A stretch of DNA of 64,000 nucleotides from Hamadaea flava. GTDB lineage: Bacteria > Actinomycetota > Actinomycetes > Mycobacteriales > Micromonosporaceae. Each line of letters opens with the position of its first letter. Position 1 is the first letter of the stretch. The stretch lies in NCBI RefSeq assembly GCF_024172085.1, contig NZ_JAMZDZ010000001.1, positions 5,704,001 to 5,768,000 on the forward strand. Direction: 5' to 3'. This document shows, piece after piece, positions 19,189 through 27,595 of this stretch. The position numbers and the translations under genes were made by a program. The notes beneath the pieces are model-generated. The model was not told the origin of the DNA. It saw only the letters and a list, made by a program, of their open reading frames with translations, and did not search any database.

Positions 19189-20360
19189 GACAGCTCCTCC
19201 AGCACATCCGCGAGCGCGCGTACGCCCGCCGCGCAGTCGGCGTCGGCGGCGAATTCGGCGGGGGAGTGGGAGACGCCGGTGGGATTGCGGACGAACAGCA
19301 TCGCCGTCGGCAGGTACGCACTGAGCACCCCGGCGTCGTGCCCGGCGCCCGTCGGCAACACCGGCGCGCCCTGCAGGAGGGCCGCGATCCGGTCGCGTAA
19401 CGCGACGTCGAACTGCGTCTCGCCGCTGACCGATTCGGCGGTCAGGCTCACTCGCGTACCATCGCGGGCTGCCCGTTCGGACGCTCGGGCCGAGACCGCC
19501 GCGACGAGTTCGTCCACGGCGGACGTCGTGGCCGCCCGCGCGTCCAGCCAGGCGCTGACGCGGGCCGGGATCGCGTTGGTGGCGTTGGGTTCGACGGCGA
19601 CCCGGCCGATCGTGGCGTGACAGCCGCGCAGCCGGGCCTCCTTGTTCGCCGCGAGTACGGTGTACGCGAACGTCAGCATCGGGTCGTGCCGGTCGGCCAT
19701 GAGGGTGGTGCCGGCGTGGTTGGCCTCGCCCGTGAAGTCCAGCCGCCAGCGTCCGTGCGGCCAGATGGCGCTGGCGACGCCGACGGCGCGCTCGGATTCC
19801 ACAAGGGAGCGTCCCTGTTCGACGTGCAGTTCGACGAAGCAGCCGAATCGGGCCAGCAGGTCGGGCCGGTGGCCCTTCGGCGTCGCGCCCATCGCCTCGG
19901 CGAGCGTCACCCCGTCGCGGTCCCGTAGCGCGGCCGCGGCCTCGGCGTCGACCGCGCCGGTGAGGAGCCGAGAACCGAGGCAGGCCAGGCCGAACCGAGA
20001 GCCCTCCTCCTCGGCGAAGACGCCGATCGCGATGGGCTTGACCGGGGTGACTCCGCGCGCCCGAAGTTCGTCGACCGCGAGCAGCGCGCTGACCACCCCC
20101 AGCGGCCCGTCGTACGCCCCACCGTGCGGCACCGAGTCGAAGTGACTTCCCGTGAGGACAGCGTCGTCACCGGCCCCCCACCAGGCGAAGAGGTTTCCGT
20201 TGCCGTCTTCCTCCAGGATCAGGTGACGTTGGGCGGCCTGTTCTCTGAACCAGGCGCGGAGATGAGCCTCTGGTTGGGTGAAGGCGTAACGCAGGTAGCC
20301 CAAGGAGTCGGGGTCGCGCCCGATCGGCGCGATCTCGTCCCAGAGGTCCCGGAAACCCAT
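19179..20360 (-). CDS. M20-family amidohydrolase (allantoate amidohydrolase-like) in the hut operon
   Basis: A 393-residue co-catalytic-metal amidase of the allantoate amidohydrolase / N-carbamoyl-amino-acid hydrolase group. Ligand motifs are GSHFDSVPHGGAYDGPLGV (His73, Asp84), FAEEEGSRF (Glu118-Glu119), ELHVEQG and SHSPAEF; HAGTT marks the lid domain. ATG 20360 overlaps the hutU stop by one base (TGATG), and its own stop overlaps hutF. No HutG-type N-formylglutamate deformylase is present, so this enzyme is the obvious candidate to release glutamate from N-formyl-glutamate. Similar genes sit in Streptomyces hut neighbourhoods. The substrate is inferred. Confidence 0.85.
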   Translation of the reverse strand: MGFRDLWDEIAPIGRDPDSLGYLRYAFTQPEAHLRAWFREQAAQRHLILEEDGNGNLFAWWGAGDDAVLTGSHFDSVPHGGAYDGPLGVVSALLAVDELRARGVTPVKPIAIGVFAEEEGSRFGLACLGSRLLTGAVDAEAAAALRDRDGVTLAEAMGATPKGHRPDLLARFGCFVELHVEQGRSLVESERAVGVASAIWPHGRWRLDFTGEANHAGTTLMADRHDPMLTFAYTVLAANKEARLRGCHATIGRVAVEPNATNAIPARVSAWLDARAATTSAVDELVAAVSARASERAARDGTRVSLTAESVSGETQFDVALRDRIAALLQGAPVLPTGAGHDAGVLSAYLPTAMLFVRNPTGVSHSPAEFAADADCAAGVRALADVLEELSCR

Positions 20361-22003
20361 CACTGCTCCCGCATCGGCACGCGCACGCCGCGCTCCTCGG
20401 CGACCGTCTCGGCCAGGTCGTAGCCGGCGTCGACGTGCCGGATGACGCCCATCCCCGGGTCGTTGGACAGGACCCGCTCGATCTTCTGCCCGGCCAGCGC
20501 GGTGCCGTCGGCGACGCAGACCTGCCCGGCGTGGATGGACCGGCCGATGCCGACGCCGCCGCCGTGGTGAATGCTCACCCAGGACGCGCCGCTGGCCGTG
20601 TTGACCAGCGCGTTCAGCAGCGGCCAGTCGGCGATCGCGTCCGATCCGTCCAGCATGGACTCGGTCTCCCGGTAGGGCGAGGCGACGCTGCCGCAGTCCA
20701 GGTGGTCGCGGCCGATCACGACGGGCGCCTTGAGGGTGCCGTCGGCGACCATCTCGTTGAACCGGACGCCGGCCCGATCGCGTTCGCCATAGCCGAGCCA
20801 GCAGATGCGGGCGGGCAGGCCCTGGAACGCGACTCGTTCCCCGGCCATGGTGATCCAGCGGCGCAGCGACTCGTTCTCCGGGAACAGATCCAGCACCGCC
20901 CGGTCGGTGGCGGCGATGTCGGCCGGGTCGCCGGACAGCGCCGCCCAGCGGAACGGGCCCTTGCCCTCGCAGAACAGCGGCCGGATGTACGCCGGCACGA
21001 ACCCGGGGAAGGCGAAGGCGTTCTTGAACCCGCCCAGCTGGGCCTCACCGCGGATGGAGTTGCCGTAGTCGAACACCTCGGCGCCGGCGTCCTGGAAGCC
21101 GACCATCGCCTCGACGTGCTTGGCCATGCTCTGACGGGCCCGGTCGGTGAACTCCTCCGGCTTCTTGGCCGCGTAGTCCGGCCCGTCGGCGAGGTCGATC
21201 CCCTCCGGCAGGTACGCCAGCGGGTCGTGCGCGCTGGTCTGGTCGGTCACGATGTCGATCTCGACGCCCCGGCGCAGCAGCTCGGGGAAGACGGTGGCGG
21301 CGTTGCCGACGACGCCGACGCTCAGCGCCCGCTGCTCGCGCTTGGCCTTCGTGACCCGCTCGATCGCGTCGTCCAGGTCGTCGGCGACCTCGTCGAGATA
21401 CCTGGTTTCGACACGTCGGCGTAGACGGCGAGCATCCACGTCGACGATGAGGCAGACACCGCCGTTCATCGTCACGGCGAGGGGCTGTGCGCCGCCCATG
21501 CCGCCACACCCGGCGGTCAGCGTCAACGTGCCGCTGAGACTCCCACCGAACCGCTTCTCGGCGACGGCGGCGAACGTCTCGTAGGTGCCCTGGAGGATGC
21601 CCTGGGTGCCGATGTAGATCCACGAACCGGCGGTCATCTGGCCGTACATGGTCAGGCCGAGCTTCTCCAGTCGGCGGAACTCCGGCCAGGTCGCCCAGTC
21701 GCCGACGAGGTTCGAGTTCGCTAGCAGTACGCGCGGCGCCCACTCGTGCGTACGGAACACGCCGACGGGACGGCCCGACTGGACGAGCATCGTCTCGTCG
21801 TCCTTGAGCGTGTCGAGCGTACGCACCAAGGCGTGGAAGCTCGGCCAGTCTCGCGCGGCCTTGCCGGTGCCGCCATAGACGACCAGGTCAGCCGGGTTCT
21901 CCGCGACCTCGGGGTCGAGGTTGTTCATCAGCATCCGCTTGGCGGCCTCCTGGCCCCACCCCAACGCGGTCCGCTGCGCCCCCCGCGCCGCCCTGACGTC
22001 CAT
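20360..22003 (-). CDS. hutU: Urocanate hydratase
   Basis: A 547-residue NAD-dependent enzyme forming imidazolone propionate from urocanate. It is recognised by [39 protein letters not shown], the Gly-rich [14 protein letters not shown] and C-terminal [18 protein letters not shown] (the NAD/urocanate site). The ATG follows GGAGGG at good distance. First structural gene of the leftward hut operon; the 113-bp gap above it contains a family B repeat and separates it from the RpiR-type regulator. Confidence 0.97.
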   Translation of the reverse strand: MDVRAARGAQRTALGWGQEAAKRMLMNNLDPEVAENPADLVVYGGTGKAARDWPSFHALVRTLDTLKDDETMLVQSGRPVGVFRTHEWAPRVLLANSNLVGDWATWPEFRRLEKLGLTMYGQMTAGSWIYIGTQGILQGTYETFAAVAEKRFGGSLSGTLTLTAGCGGMGGAQPLAVTMNGGVCLIVDVDARRLRRRVETRYLDEVADDLDDAIERVTKAKREQRALSVGVVGNAATVFPELLRRGVEIDIVTDQTSAHDPLAYLPEGIDLADGPDYAAKKPEEFTDRARQSMAKHVEAMVGFQDAGAEVFDYGNSIRGEAQLGGFKNAFAFPGFVPAYIRPLFCEGKGPFRWAALSGDPADIAATDRAVLDLFPENESLRRWITMAGERVAFQGLPARICWLGYGERDRAGVRFNEMVADGTLKAPVVIGRDHLDCGSVASPYRETESMLDGSDAIADWPLLNALVNTASGASWVSIHHGGGVGIGRSIHAGQVCVADGTALAGQKIERVLSNDPGMGVIRHVDAGYDLAETVAEERGVRVPMREQ

Positions 22004-22035
22004 CTAGACACCCTCCCTCTCCGCGCTGTGCCTTC

Positions 22036-22104
22036 TCTGCGCGATCATGAACTTGTGGTCGTGATCGACCGGTGTGTCGTGTCCGCAGCGCCTTGATCGA
22101 CTCC
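22036..22104. repeat. Repeat family B, copy 1 (inverse orientation)
   Basis: About 70 bp matching, as reverse complement, the copies at 57.23 and 60.22 kb. The best segment runs from GCGCGATCATGAAC through GGTCGTGATCGACCGG to GTGTCGTGTCCG; the distal part is weaker. It fills the gap between the regulator and hutU. Confidence 0.65.
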
Positions 22105-22116
22105 GCGGCTCACTGA

Positions 22117-22938
22117 TCAATCCACGAAGACGCCGCGCCGGGCGGCGGTGGTCTCGAACTCCTCCAGCCGTCGCTGGGTCTGCGCCGGGTCGGCGTCGGT
22201 CATCGCCTGCAACACCACCATCGTCAACACCATCGGGGCCGTGTGCAGGTCGAACACCAGATCCGAGCCGACTGCGGCCGGCAACGTGAGGTCGGCGACC
22301 TCACCGACCGGGCTCAGTTTCGAGTCGGTGATCACGACGGTGGTCAGCCCGAGGTCGCGCGCGAATCGCAGCGCTTCCACCGATTCCCGGGGATATCTCG
22401 GCAGCACCACCGCGAGGAGCGCGGTCGCGCCTGCCTCCTTGGCCTGTTCCAGCCGGTCGGCGAGCAGGCTGCCGCCCTCGGTGAGCGCCCGGACGTCGGG
22501 GTGGATCTTGGCGGCGAAGTACCCGAAGTAGCTCGCGATCGGGGCGGCGGCTCGCAGGCCGAGGACCGGGAGCGGGCGGGAGCCCGTCAGCACCTGCGCG
22601 GCCTGGGTGATGGGCGACGGGTCCAGCAACTGGTCGGCCAGCCGGGTCAGGTTCGCGATCTCACCGCGTACGGCGAGCTGGAGGTCGTTGGCGGCCGGTT
22701 CGACCGCGTCGGCGGAGTCCGCGGTCAGCTCTCGCAGCCGGCGTCGCAGCGCCGGGTAGCCGTCGTAGCCGAGCGCCATCGCGAACCGCGTCACCGACGG
22801 CTGGCTCACCTGGGCCAGCTCGGCCACCTCGGAGGCGGTCAGGTGCGCCGCGTGCGCGCCCTGGTCGACGAGGGATCGGGCGATGCGGCGCTGGGTCGGC
22901 GTCAGGCGTACGCCGTGCACGAGATCCGCAACATTCAC
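22117..22938 (-). CDS. MurR/RpiR-family transcriptional regulator (probable hut regulator)
   Basis: A 273-residue protein with an N-terminal HTH_6 domain (about 1-75, LTASEVAELAQVSQPSVTRF) and a C-terminal SIS phosphosugar-binding-type domain (about 105-240). RpiR proteins usually bind operators as dimers and respond to a small ligand through the SIS domain. Placed immediately upstream of, and on the same strand as, the hut operon, so control of histidine use is likely (inference). The GTG start is set by a TACAGT box 6 nt upstream. The upstream region has the palindrome GTATGCATAC and a GCGAAATTTGC motif as operator candidates. Confidence 0.85.
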   Translation of the reverse strand: MNVADLVHGVRLTPTQRRIARSLVDQGAHAAHLTASEVAELAQVSQPSVTRFAMALGYDGYPALRRRLRELTADSADAVEPAANDLQLAVRGEIANLTRLADQLLDPSPITQAAQVLTGSRPLPVLGLRAAAPIASYFGYFAAKIHPDVRALTEGGSLLADRLEQAKEAGATALLAVVLPRYPRESVEALRFARDLGLTTVVITDSKLSPVGEVADLTLPAAVGSDLVFDLHTAPMVLTMVVLQAMTDADPAQTQRRLEEFETTAARRGVFVD

Positions 22939-22944
22939 GGCCGG

Positions 22945-22950
22945 ACTGTA
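22945..22950 (-). promoter_or_regulatory. -10 box (TACAGT) of the RpiR-type regulator
   Basis: On the minus strand TACAGT ends 6 nt before the GTG start, giving a leaderless arrangement. The palindrome GTATGCATAC overlaps its upstream edge and could be an autoregulatory operator. Confidence 0.4.
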
Positions 22951-23024
22951 TGCATACTTTCATTCAGCCCGCAAGCGCGGCTGCGGGTTTTGCGAAATTT
23001 GCTCCGCTTTGGTGGCCGGGTCCC

Positions 23025-23030
23025 TAGTCT
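23025..23030 (+). promoter_or_regulatory. -10 box (TAGTCT) of the YegP gene
   Basis: TAGTCT lies 6 nt before the ATG at 23037; no ribosome site is visible. Confidence 0.35.
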
Positions 23031-23036
23031 TCGGTC

Positions 23037-23291
23037 ATGGCGAAATTCGAGATCTTCAAGGACGTACGCGGCGAATACCGCTGGCGGCTGCGCTCGGCCA
23101 ACGGCCAGATCTTCGCGATCGGCGGCGAGGGGTTCAAGCAGAAGTCGGGCGCCGAGAACGGCATCGCGGCGGTCAAGCGGGACGCCGTGGCGGCCGAGGT
23201 CATGGATCTCAGCGACAGCCCGCTGACCACTGCCGTCAGCTCGAAGATGGAGCCGGGGATGGCGAAGAAGAAGCTCCCGCCGGCCCTGTAG
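23037..23291 (+). CDS. YegP-family (DUF1508) small protein
   Basis: An 84-residue protein with one YegP/DUF1508 repeat: KFEIFKDVRGEYRWRLRSANGQIFAIGGEGFKQKSGAENGI spans residues 3-43 and has the family's W-R-L and G-E-G-F/Y marks. The tail is Lys-rich. Many members have two such repeats; this one has one. Function is unknown. Its TAG stop is reused as part of the -10 box of the following thioesterase gene. Confidence 0.8.
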   Translation: MAKFEIFKDVRGEYRWRLRSANGQIFAIGGEGFKQKSGAENGIAAVKRDAVAAEVMDLSDSPLTTAVSSKMEPGMAKKKLPPAL

Positions 23292-23294
23292 TCT
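23289..23294 (+). promoter_or_regulatory. -10 box (TAGTCT) of the thioesterase gene
   Basis: TAGTCT overlaps the stop of the YegP gene and ends exactly 7 nt before the GTG at 23302. Confidence 0.4.
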
Positions 23295-23301
23295 CCCCGG
23301 C

Positions 23302-23691
23302 GTGGCAGACCTCAGCATGGCGGGCACCCTGGGCGAGCGGATGGGCATCCAGCTTCTCGAGGCGTCCCCGCAGCGGATCGTGGCGACCATGCCGGTCGAC
23401 GGCAACACCCAGCCCTTCGGGCTGCTGCACGGCGGGGCGTCGTGTGTGCTGGCCGAGACGCTGGGGTCGATCGGAGCCACCCTGCACGCGCACGAGGTCG
23501 GCCAGGCGTACGCGGTCGGCGTCGACATCAACGCCACGCACCACAAGGCGGCGCGGGACGGAATCATGACCGGGGTCGCGACGCCGCTGCGGCTGGGCAG
23601 GAACGTCGCGACCTACGAGATCGTCATCAGCGACGAGTCCGGCGACCGCGTCTGCACCGCCCGGCTGACCTGCCTGCTCCGCGACCGCTGA
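23302..23691 (+). CDS. PaaI-type hotdog thioesterase
   Basis: A 129-residue single-hotdog protein. FGLLHGGASCVLAETLGSIG contains the HGG substrate loop and the acidic residue of the active-site helix; VGVDINATHHKAARDG is the next conserved strand. Proteins of this type hydrolyse aryl- or acyl-CoA thioesters, usually as tetramers in the cytosol. The substrate is not evident. GTG start placed by a TAGTCT box 7 nt upstream. Converges on the lipoprotein gene. Confidence 0.87.
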   Translation: MADLSMAGTLGERMGIQLLEASPQRIVATMPVDGNTQPFGLLHGGASCVLAETLGSIGATLHAHEVGQAYAVGVDINATHHKAARDGIMTGVATPLRLGRNVATYEIVISDESGDRVCTARLTCLLRDR

Positions 23692-23740
23692 CCAGCCGCT
23701 GAAGAACCGCTGACCGGCCGTGGCCGGGAAGGCCGGGACG

Positions 23741-24496
23741 CTAGGAGACGCCGGCCGCGCTGATCGCGTGGGCTTTGCCGAGGTTCCCGCTCACGACGGT
23801 GAAGACGAACGTCGGTCCGGCGCCCGCCGGCAACTGCTCGATCCGGACAGTCGAACCGCTGACCGACGTCGTGTAGCCGCTCGGCACGGTCTTGCCCTTG
23901 AGCGCGCTGGTCACCGAGGACGATCCCAGCCGGGCCATGCGCTGCTGGTTGCCGTTCTGCCAGGCGGACAGGAACGCACCCACGTACGCGCCCGCGTCCG
24001 ACGGGTACGTCGTGCGCGACAGCAGCGCCTGGGTCGCCGCGGTCGGATGCCCGAGCTGGGTGTTCACGAGGGAGACCAGGACCTCGTCGCCGTGGGCGTT
24101 GCGGAAGACGCACTCACTCGTCTCGCCGCTGGCCGTGCAGTCGATGTAGGTCCAGTCGGCGTTCGGATAGCCGTTGTCCTTGATCTGCTGCACCGTCGCC
24201 TGGTTGGCCAGCAGGTCCAGGCGGCTGCTGTTCTTGTTGCCCCACGCCGACAGCAGCGCTTGTGCGTACCCCTTGGCTGTGGTGGGGATGGTGAACGTCG
24301 AACCGCCGGGCTTCGACGAGCCTGGCGTGGGGGTGGTGGTCGTCGCACCGGACGGTGACTCGGTCGCGGACGGCGAGTCCGACGGGCCGACCGTGGTCGT
24401 GACCGACGGGGCCTGGCTGGACGGCGTGCCGCCGGAGCAACCGGCGAGGGCGACTGCGGCGAGCACGGCGGCGAGGCGGAGGGGGAGGCCCGTCAT
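23741..24496 (-). CDS. Secreted lipoprotein with two repeated domains
   Basis: A 251-residue exported lipoprotein. The signal peptide ends in a lipobox (LAGC, Cys20), followed by a Ser/Thr/Pro linker to about residue 70. Two segments are alike: residues from about 76 (YAQALLSAWGNKNSSRL) and from about 170 (YVGAFLSAWQNGNQQRM), so the folded part seems to be a tandem duplication of a roughly 80-90-residue domain. Two Cys in the first copy (IDCTASGETSECVF) could form a disulfide. No known family recognised. Transcribed alone from a leaderless-type promoter. Confidence 0.75.
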   Translation of the reverse strand: MTGLPLRLAAVLAAVALAGCSGGTPSSQAPSVTTTVGPSDSPSATESPSGATTTTPTPGSSKPGGSTFTIPTTAKGYAQALLSAWGNKNSSRLDLLANQATVQQIKDNGYPNADWTYIDCTASGETSECVFRNAHGDEVLVSLVNTQLGHPTAATQALLSRTTYPSDAGAYVGAFLSAWQNGNQQRMARLGSSSVTSALKGKTVPSGYTTSVSGSTVRIEQLPAGAGPTFVFTVVSGNLGKAHAISAAGVS

Positions 24497-24503
24497 GGCG
24501 GTC

Positions 24504-24509
24504 AGGATA
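24504..24509 (-). promoter_or_regulatory. -10 box (TATCCT) of the lipoprotein gene
   Basis: On the minus strand TATCCT ends exactly 7 nt before the ATG at 24496. Confidence 0.4.
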
Positions 24510-24576
24510 AGAGCCAGGTCGACGTTGTTGATCGATCCGTCCGAAACCTGTCAGACCCGTACGCGACGATGACCGG

Positions 24577-25137
24577 GTGAAGGTGGTCGACGTCGACGCG
24601 GCCCGCTGGGCCGACCTTGCGACCCTGTTCGGCGCGAACGGCGCTTACTCGGGCTGTTGGTGCATGTGGTGGCGGCTGTCGGGCAAGGAGTTCAGCGCGA
24701 ACGGCAATGCCGGCAATCGTGCGGCGCTGACAGCATTGGCCGAGACGAACGAGCCGCTCGGCCTGCTCGCTTACGCCGGTGGTGAGCCGGTGGGCTGGGC
24801 GAGCCTGGCGCCCCGGCGCGACTTCCCGCGTCTGCTGCGCTCGCCTGTGCTCAAGCTGGATGAGCCGGCTGACGACTCGGTCTGGTCCGTGCCCTGCTTC
24901 TTCATCGCCCGCGATCGCCGCGGGACCGGTGTCGCCAGCGCGCTCCTGCAGGCCGCCGTCGCGCAGGCGCGTGAGCACGGGGCGGGATCCCTGGAGGGCT
25001 ATCCCACGCAGGTCGACGGGCGCGCCCCCAACGCCGAGCTGTTCACGGGGACGCCGTCGTTGTTCGAGAAGGCCGGTTTCGCCGTCCACAAGCGACCGGC
25101 GACCGGCCGCCGGCTGGTGGTACGCCGCGCGCTCTAG
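24577..25137 (+). CDS. GNAT-family N-acetyltransferase
   Basis: A 186-residue protein with a GNAT core: LGLLAYAGGEPVGWASL (strands 2-4), CFFIARDRRGTGVASALLQAA, where R-R-G-T-G-V-A is the acetyl-CoA pyrophosphate loop, and the C-terminal FEKAGFAVHKR. An N-terminal Cys/Trp cluster (YSGCWCMWWR) is typical of a subgroup with CWCM-type signatures. Acceptor unknown. GTG start. The stop overlaps that of the MarR gene by 4 bp, tail to tail. Confidence 0.8.
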   Translation: MKVVDVDAARWADLATLFGANGAYSGCWCMWWRLSGKEFSANGNAGNRAALTALAETNEPLGLLAYAGGEPVGWASLAPRRDFPRLLRSPVLKLDEPADDSVWSVPCFFIARDRRGTGVASALLQAAVAQAREHGAGSLEGYPTQVDGRAPNAELFTGTPSLFEKAGFAVHKRPATGRRLVVRRAL

Positions 25138-25565
25138 TCCACCGCCTGCCAGTAGGCCATGGCGACCGGCCCGATCGCTGAGCGCATCTGCTGGCGGATC
25201 TTCGGCGGCAGCCCTTCGAGCCGGTCGGAGAGCAGCTTGGTGAGCGCGTCGTGGAACTCGCTCGCGGCTTGGCGGCCGGCCGGGGTGAGGTCGACCTTGA
25301 CGACGCGCCGGTCGCAACTGTCCGGCGTACGCCGCACGTAGCCGCGCCGCTCGACCCGGTCGACCAGGCCGGTCAGCGTCGACTTCTCGATGTGCAGGTG
25401 GTCGGTGAGCCCGGCCATGCCGAGCGGCTCGTCGATGAGGGCGCACATCAGCAGCGCCTGTTGCGCGGTCAGGTCGTGAGCGCGGCTGACGTCGGTGAAG
25501 ACGTGCTGCACGGCCAACGACAGCCGGATCAGCGCGCCCGCGAAGTCCTCATTATCACCGCTCAC
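25134..25565 (-). CDS. MarR-family transcriptional regulator
   Basis: A 143-residue winged-helix regulator. The HTH is about residues 45-75 (MAGLTDHLHIEKSTLTGLVDRVERRGYV) and the wing holds the D-R-R (DSCDRRVVKVDLTPAG) motif. It is divergent from a FAD-dependent oxidoreductase across a 113-bp gap that contains three related 19-bp sites, one overlapping its own promoter. Autoregulation and control of the oxidoreductase gene are therefore likely. The inducer is unknown. GTG start set by a TAGACT box 6 nt upstream. Confidence 0.9.
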   Translation of the reverse strand: MSGDNEDFAGALIRLSLAVQHVFTDVSRAHDLTAQQALLMCALIDEPLGMAGLTDHLHIEKSTLTGLVDRVERRGYVRRTPDSCDRRVVKVDLTPAGRQAASEFHDALTKLLSDRLEGLPPKIRQQMRSAIGPVAMAYWQAVD

Positions 25566-25571
25566 GGCGCA

Positions 25572-25577
25572 AGTCTA
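25572..25577 (-). promoter_or_regulatory. -10 box (TAGACT) of the MarR gene
   Basis: On the minus strand TAGACT ends 6 nt before the GTG at 25565. The first 19-bp operator-like site covers the expected -35 position. Confidence 0.45.
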
Positions 25578-25585
25578 TCCGCGTG

Positions 25586-25667
25586 TAGTTCGCATCACCA
25601 ACTATTGGAGTGGTTCGCATTGCCAACTAATCTCGTTCGTACTACAAACAGTTTGTAGTGCGAACCA
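25586..25667. promoter_or_regulatory. Three operator-like sites between MarR and FAD oxidoreductase genes
   Basis: Two direct 19-bp copies, TAGTTCGCATCACCAACTA (25586-25604) and TGGTTCGCATTGCCAACTA (25611-25629), start 25 bp apart. A third, inverted copy (25649-25667) reads TGGTTCGCACTACAAACTG. It overlaps a perfect 19-bp palindrome at 25641-25659 (ACTACAAAC-A-GTTTGTAGT). The arrangement fits cooperative MarR binding over both promoters. Confidence 0.6.
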
Positions 25668-25678
25668 GGAGGTTTCCC

Positions 25679-26752
25679 ATGCGCCAGACCGTGGCCGTCG
25701 TCGGCGGTGGATACGGCGGCATCGAGGTCGCGCGGGCGCTCGACGAGGTTGCCGACGTCGTGCTCATCGAGCCCCGCGAAGACTTCCATCACAACGCGGC
25801 CGCCCTGCGTGCCGCCGTACGCCCCGACTTCGCGCACCAGACCTTCATCCCCTACGACAAACTGCTGGTACACGGCCGGATCGAGCGCGACGCCGCCCAG
25901 CAGATCGCGCCGGGCCAGGTGACCCTGGCGTCCGGACGGACGATCGCCGCCGACTACGTCGTGCTCGCCACCGGCGCCCGGCATCCGTTCCCCGGCAAGC
26001 CCGCCGAGCTGGACACGGCGTCGGCGATCGCGTCCTACGTGGAGCTGCAGACTCGGATCGCGGCGGCCGACCGGATCGTGCTCGCCGGAGCCGGCCCGGT
26101 CGGCCTCGAACTGGCCGGCGAGATCAAGGCCGAGTGGCCCGGCAAGGAGGTCATCCTGGTCGACCCCGCGCCGGCCATCCTGCCCGAACGGTCCGCCGAA
26201 CTGCGTACCGAGATCGAACGTCAGCTCGCGGACCTGGGGGTCACTCTGGTCCTCGGGGCGGCGCTGCCCGCGTCGTTCAAGGTCGCGCCCGGCGACGTCG
26301 CGCCGTTCACGGTCGAGCTCACCGACGGCCGGTCGCTGTCCGCGGACCTCTGGCTCCGGTGCTACGGAGCCGACCCCGTCTCGGACTATCTCGCCGGTTC
26401 GCTCCAGACCGCGCGTCTTTCCAACGGACGGGTACGCGTAGAGGACAGCCTGCGTGTGCATGGTCATGACCGGGTCTACGCCGTCGGCGACATCACCGAC
26501 ATCGAGGAGCCGAAGCAGGCCGTCGCCGCGATGGCCCACGCGGCCGTCGTCGCCGCGAACATCAAGGCCGACCTCGGCCTCGGTGAGCCCACGGTCTACG
26601 AGCCGCCGGGCAGCAGCATCCTGATCCCGCTCGGCCCGTCGGGCGGGGCGGGCGAGCACCCCGGCATGGGAGTGCTCGGCGCGGAGCCGACTGCTCAGTA
26701 CAAGGGGGCCGATCTGCTGCTCGGCCACTACGCCCAGGTGTTCAACCGCTGA
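25679..26752 (+). CDS. FAD-dependent pyridine nucleotide-disulfide oxidoreductase family protein (AIF/NDH-2-like)
   Basis: A 357-residue flavoprotein. The FAD dinucleotide motif is VAVVGGGYGGIEVARAL at the N-terminus, VVLATGARHPFPG follows, a second NAD(P)-binding motif is IVLAGAGPVGLELAGEI, and VYAVGDITDI near residue 265 binds FAD. No redox-active Cys pair is visible, so it is not a thioredoxin-type reductase. It resembles FSP1/AIF-like NADH:quinone oxidoreductases. ATG 25679 is preceded by CCAGGAGG at good spacing. Likely repressed by the divergent MarR; an electron-transfer or xenobiotic-response role is inferred. Confidence 0.85.
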   Translation: MRQTVAVVGGGYGGIEVARALDEVADVVLIEPREDFHHNAAALRAAVRPDFAHQTFIPYDKLLVHGRIERDAAQQIAPGQVTLASGRTIAADYVVLATGARHPFPGKPAELDTASAIASYVELQTRIAAADRIVLAGAGPVGLELAGEIKAEWPGKEVILVDPAPAILPERSAELRTEIERQLADLGVTLVLGAALPASFKVAPGDVAPFTVELTDGRSLSADLWLRCYGADPVSDYLAGSLQTARLSNGRVRVEDSLRVHGHDRVYAVGDITDIEEPKQAVAAMAHAAVVAANIKADLGLGEPTVYEPPGSSILIPLGPSGGAGEHPGMGVLGAEPTAQYKGADLLLGHYAQVFNR

Positions 26753-26777
26753 CGAGGCTCACGTGAACGGCCGATTT

Positions 26778-26831
26778 GTTGATCTTGGCGAGCTGTGATC
26801 GTCCAGGCGACCTTTGCTCGCCAAGATCAAC
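26778..26831. terminator. Inverted repeat with 16-bp perfect arms at a convergent junction
   Basis: GTTGATCTTGGCGAGC (26778-26793) and its exact complement (26816-26831) flank a 22-nt centre. It lies between the oxidoreductase stop and the methyltransferase stop, so it can end both transcripts. Confidence 0.65.
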
Positions 26832-26832
26832 G

Positions 26833-27573
26833 CTAGGCGGCGGGCCGCCCGAGGGTCAGGTACGCGAACCCGAAAGCCCCCCGATATCCGTGCAGCCACC
26901 GGCGCCGATGGTCCTCGGTCCCCGCGCGTACGTTCGCCGCGCCCGGGTGACCCGGATGGCGCAGCAGCCATTCCGCCCCGTCGGCGAGGTAGCGCGACTC
27001 GAAGTCGTCCAGTTCGTCGGGTGAGGCGGTCTCGGTGAACAGCGGAAGGTAGCCGGTAGCGACCGCCAGGTCGACCAGCCCGGCCAGATCGGGCAGGTCG
27101 AAGAAGTCCGCCCAGACGAGTTCGGGCTTCTTCGGGGTGACCGTCGGATCCCACAGCCCGTCGCCGTAGAACAACCGCCCGCCGGGGCGTACGTGCTGCA
27201 GCAGGGTGGTCAGCGCGGCCGCGTGGCCACCGAAGGCGTGGCTGGCGCCGACGCAGATCACCAGGTCGGCCTGCTGGCCCACGGAAACCCCGGGCGTGTT
27301 GATGAACGTGACACGCTCGTCCAAGCCTCGTTGCGCCGCCGCCGCGCTGCCCCGGGCGAGCAACTCCTCGTCGGTGTCGACGCCCATCCCGACGGCCCGC
27401 GGCGTCCGGTCGAGCACCCGCAGCATCAGTTCGCCCCAGCCGCATCCGATGTCGAGCACGTCCGCCGGGCGCGCGTACGCCAGCCGTGCCGCGATGGCGT
27501 CCGCGTGCGCCTCCGAGAGCGGGGCGTTGAAGGACATGTACTGGTAGCGGCCAGGCCCGTCAAGATCATTCAT
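26833..27573 (-). CDS. Class I SAM-dependent methyltransferase
   Basis: A 246-residue Rossmann methyltransferase. The SAM loop is VLDIGCGWGELML, motif II follows as VGMGVDTDEEL, and DLVICVGASHAFGG and HVRPGGRLFYGDG correspond to motifs IV-V. The C-terminal part is Asp/Glu- and Trp-rich without a distinctive substrate domain. Substrate unknown. I prefer ATG 27573 (MNDLDGPGRY); a GTG six codons earlier is possible. It lies 23 bp after the WYL regulator on the same strand and may be co-transcribed. Confidence 0.85.
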   Translation of the reverse strand: MNDLDGPGRYQYMSFNAPLSEAHADAIAARLAYARPADVLDIGCGWGELMLRVLDRTPRAVGMGVDTDEELLARGSAAAAQRGLDERVTFINTPGVSVGQQADLVICVGASHAFGGHAAALTTLLQHVRPGGRLFYGDGLWDPTVTPKKPELVWADFFDLPDLAGLVDLAVATGYLPLFTETASPDELDDFESRYLADGAEWLLRHPGHPGAANVRAGTEDHRRRWLHGYRGAFGFAYLTLGRPAA

Positions 27574-27595
27574 TGTCGGCGACGGTAACACGCGC

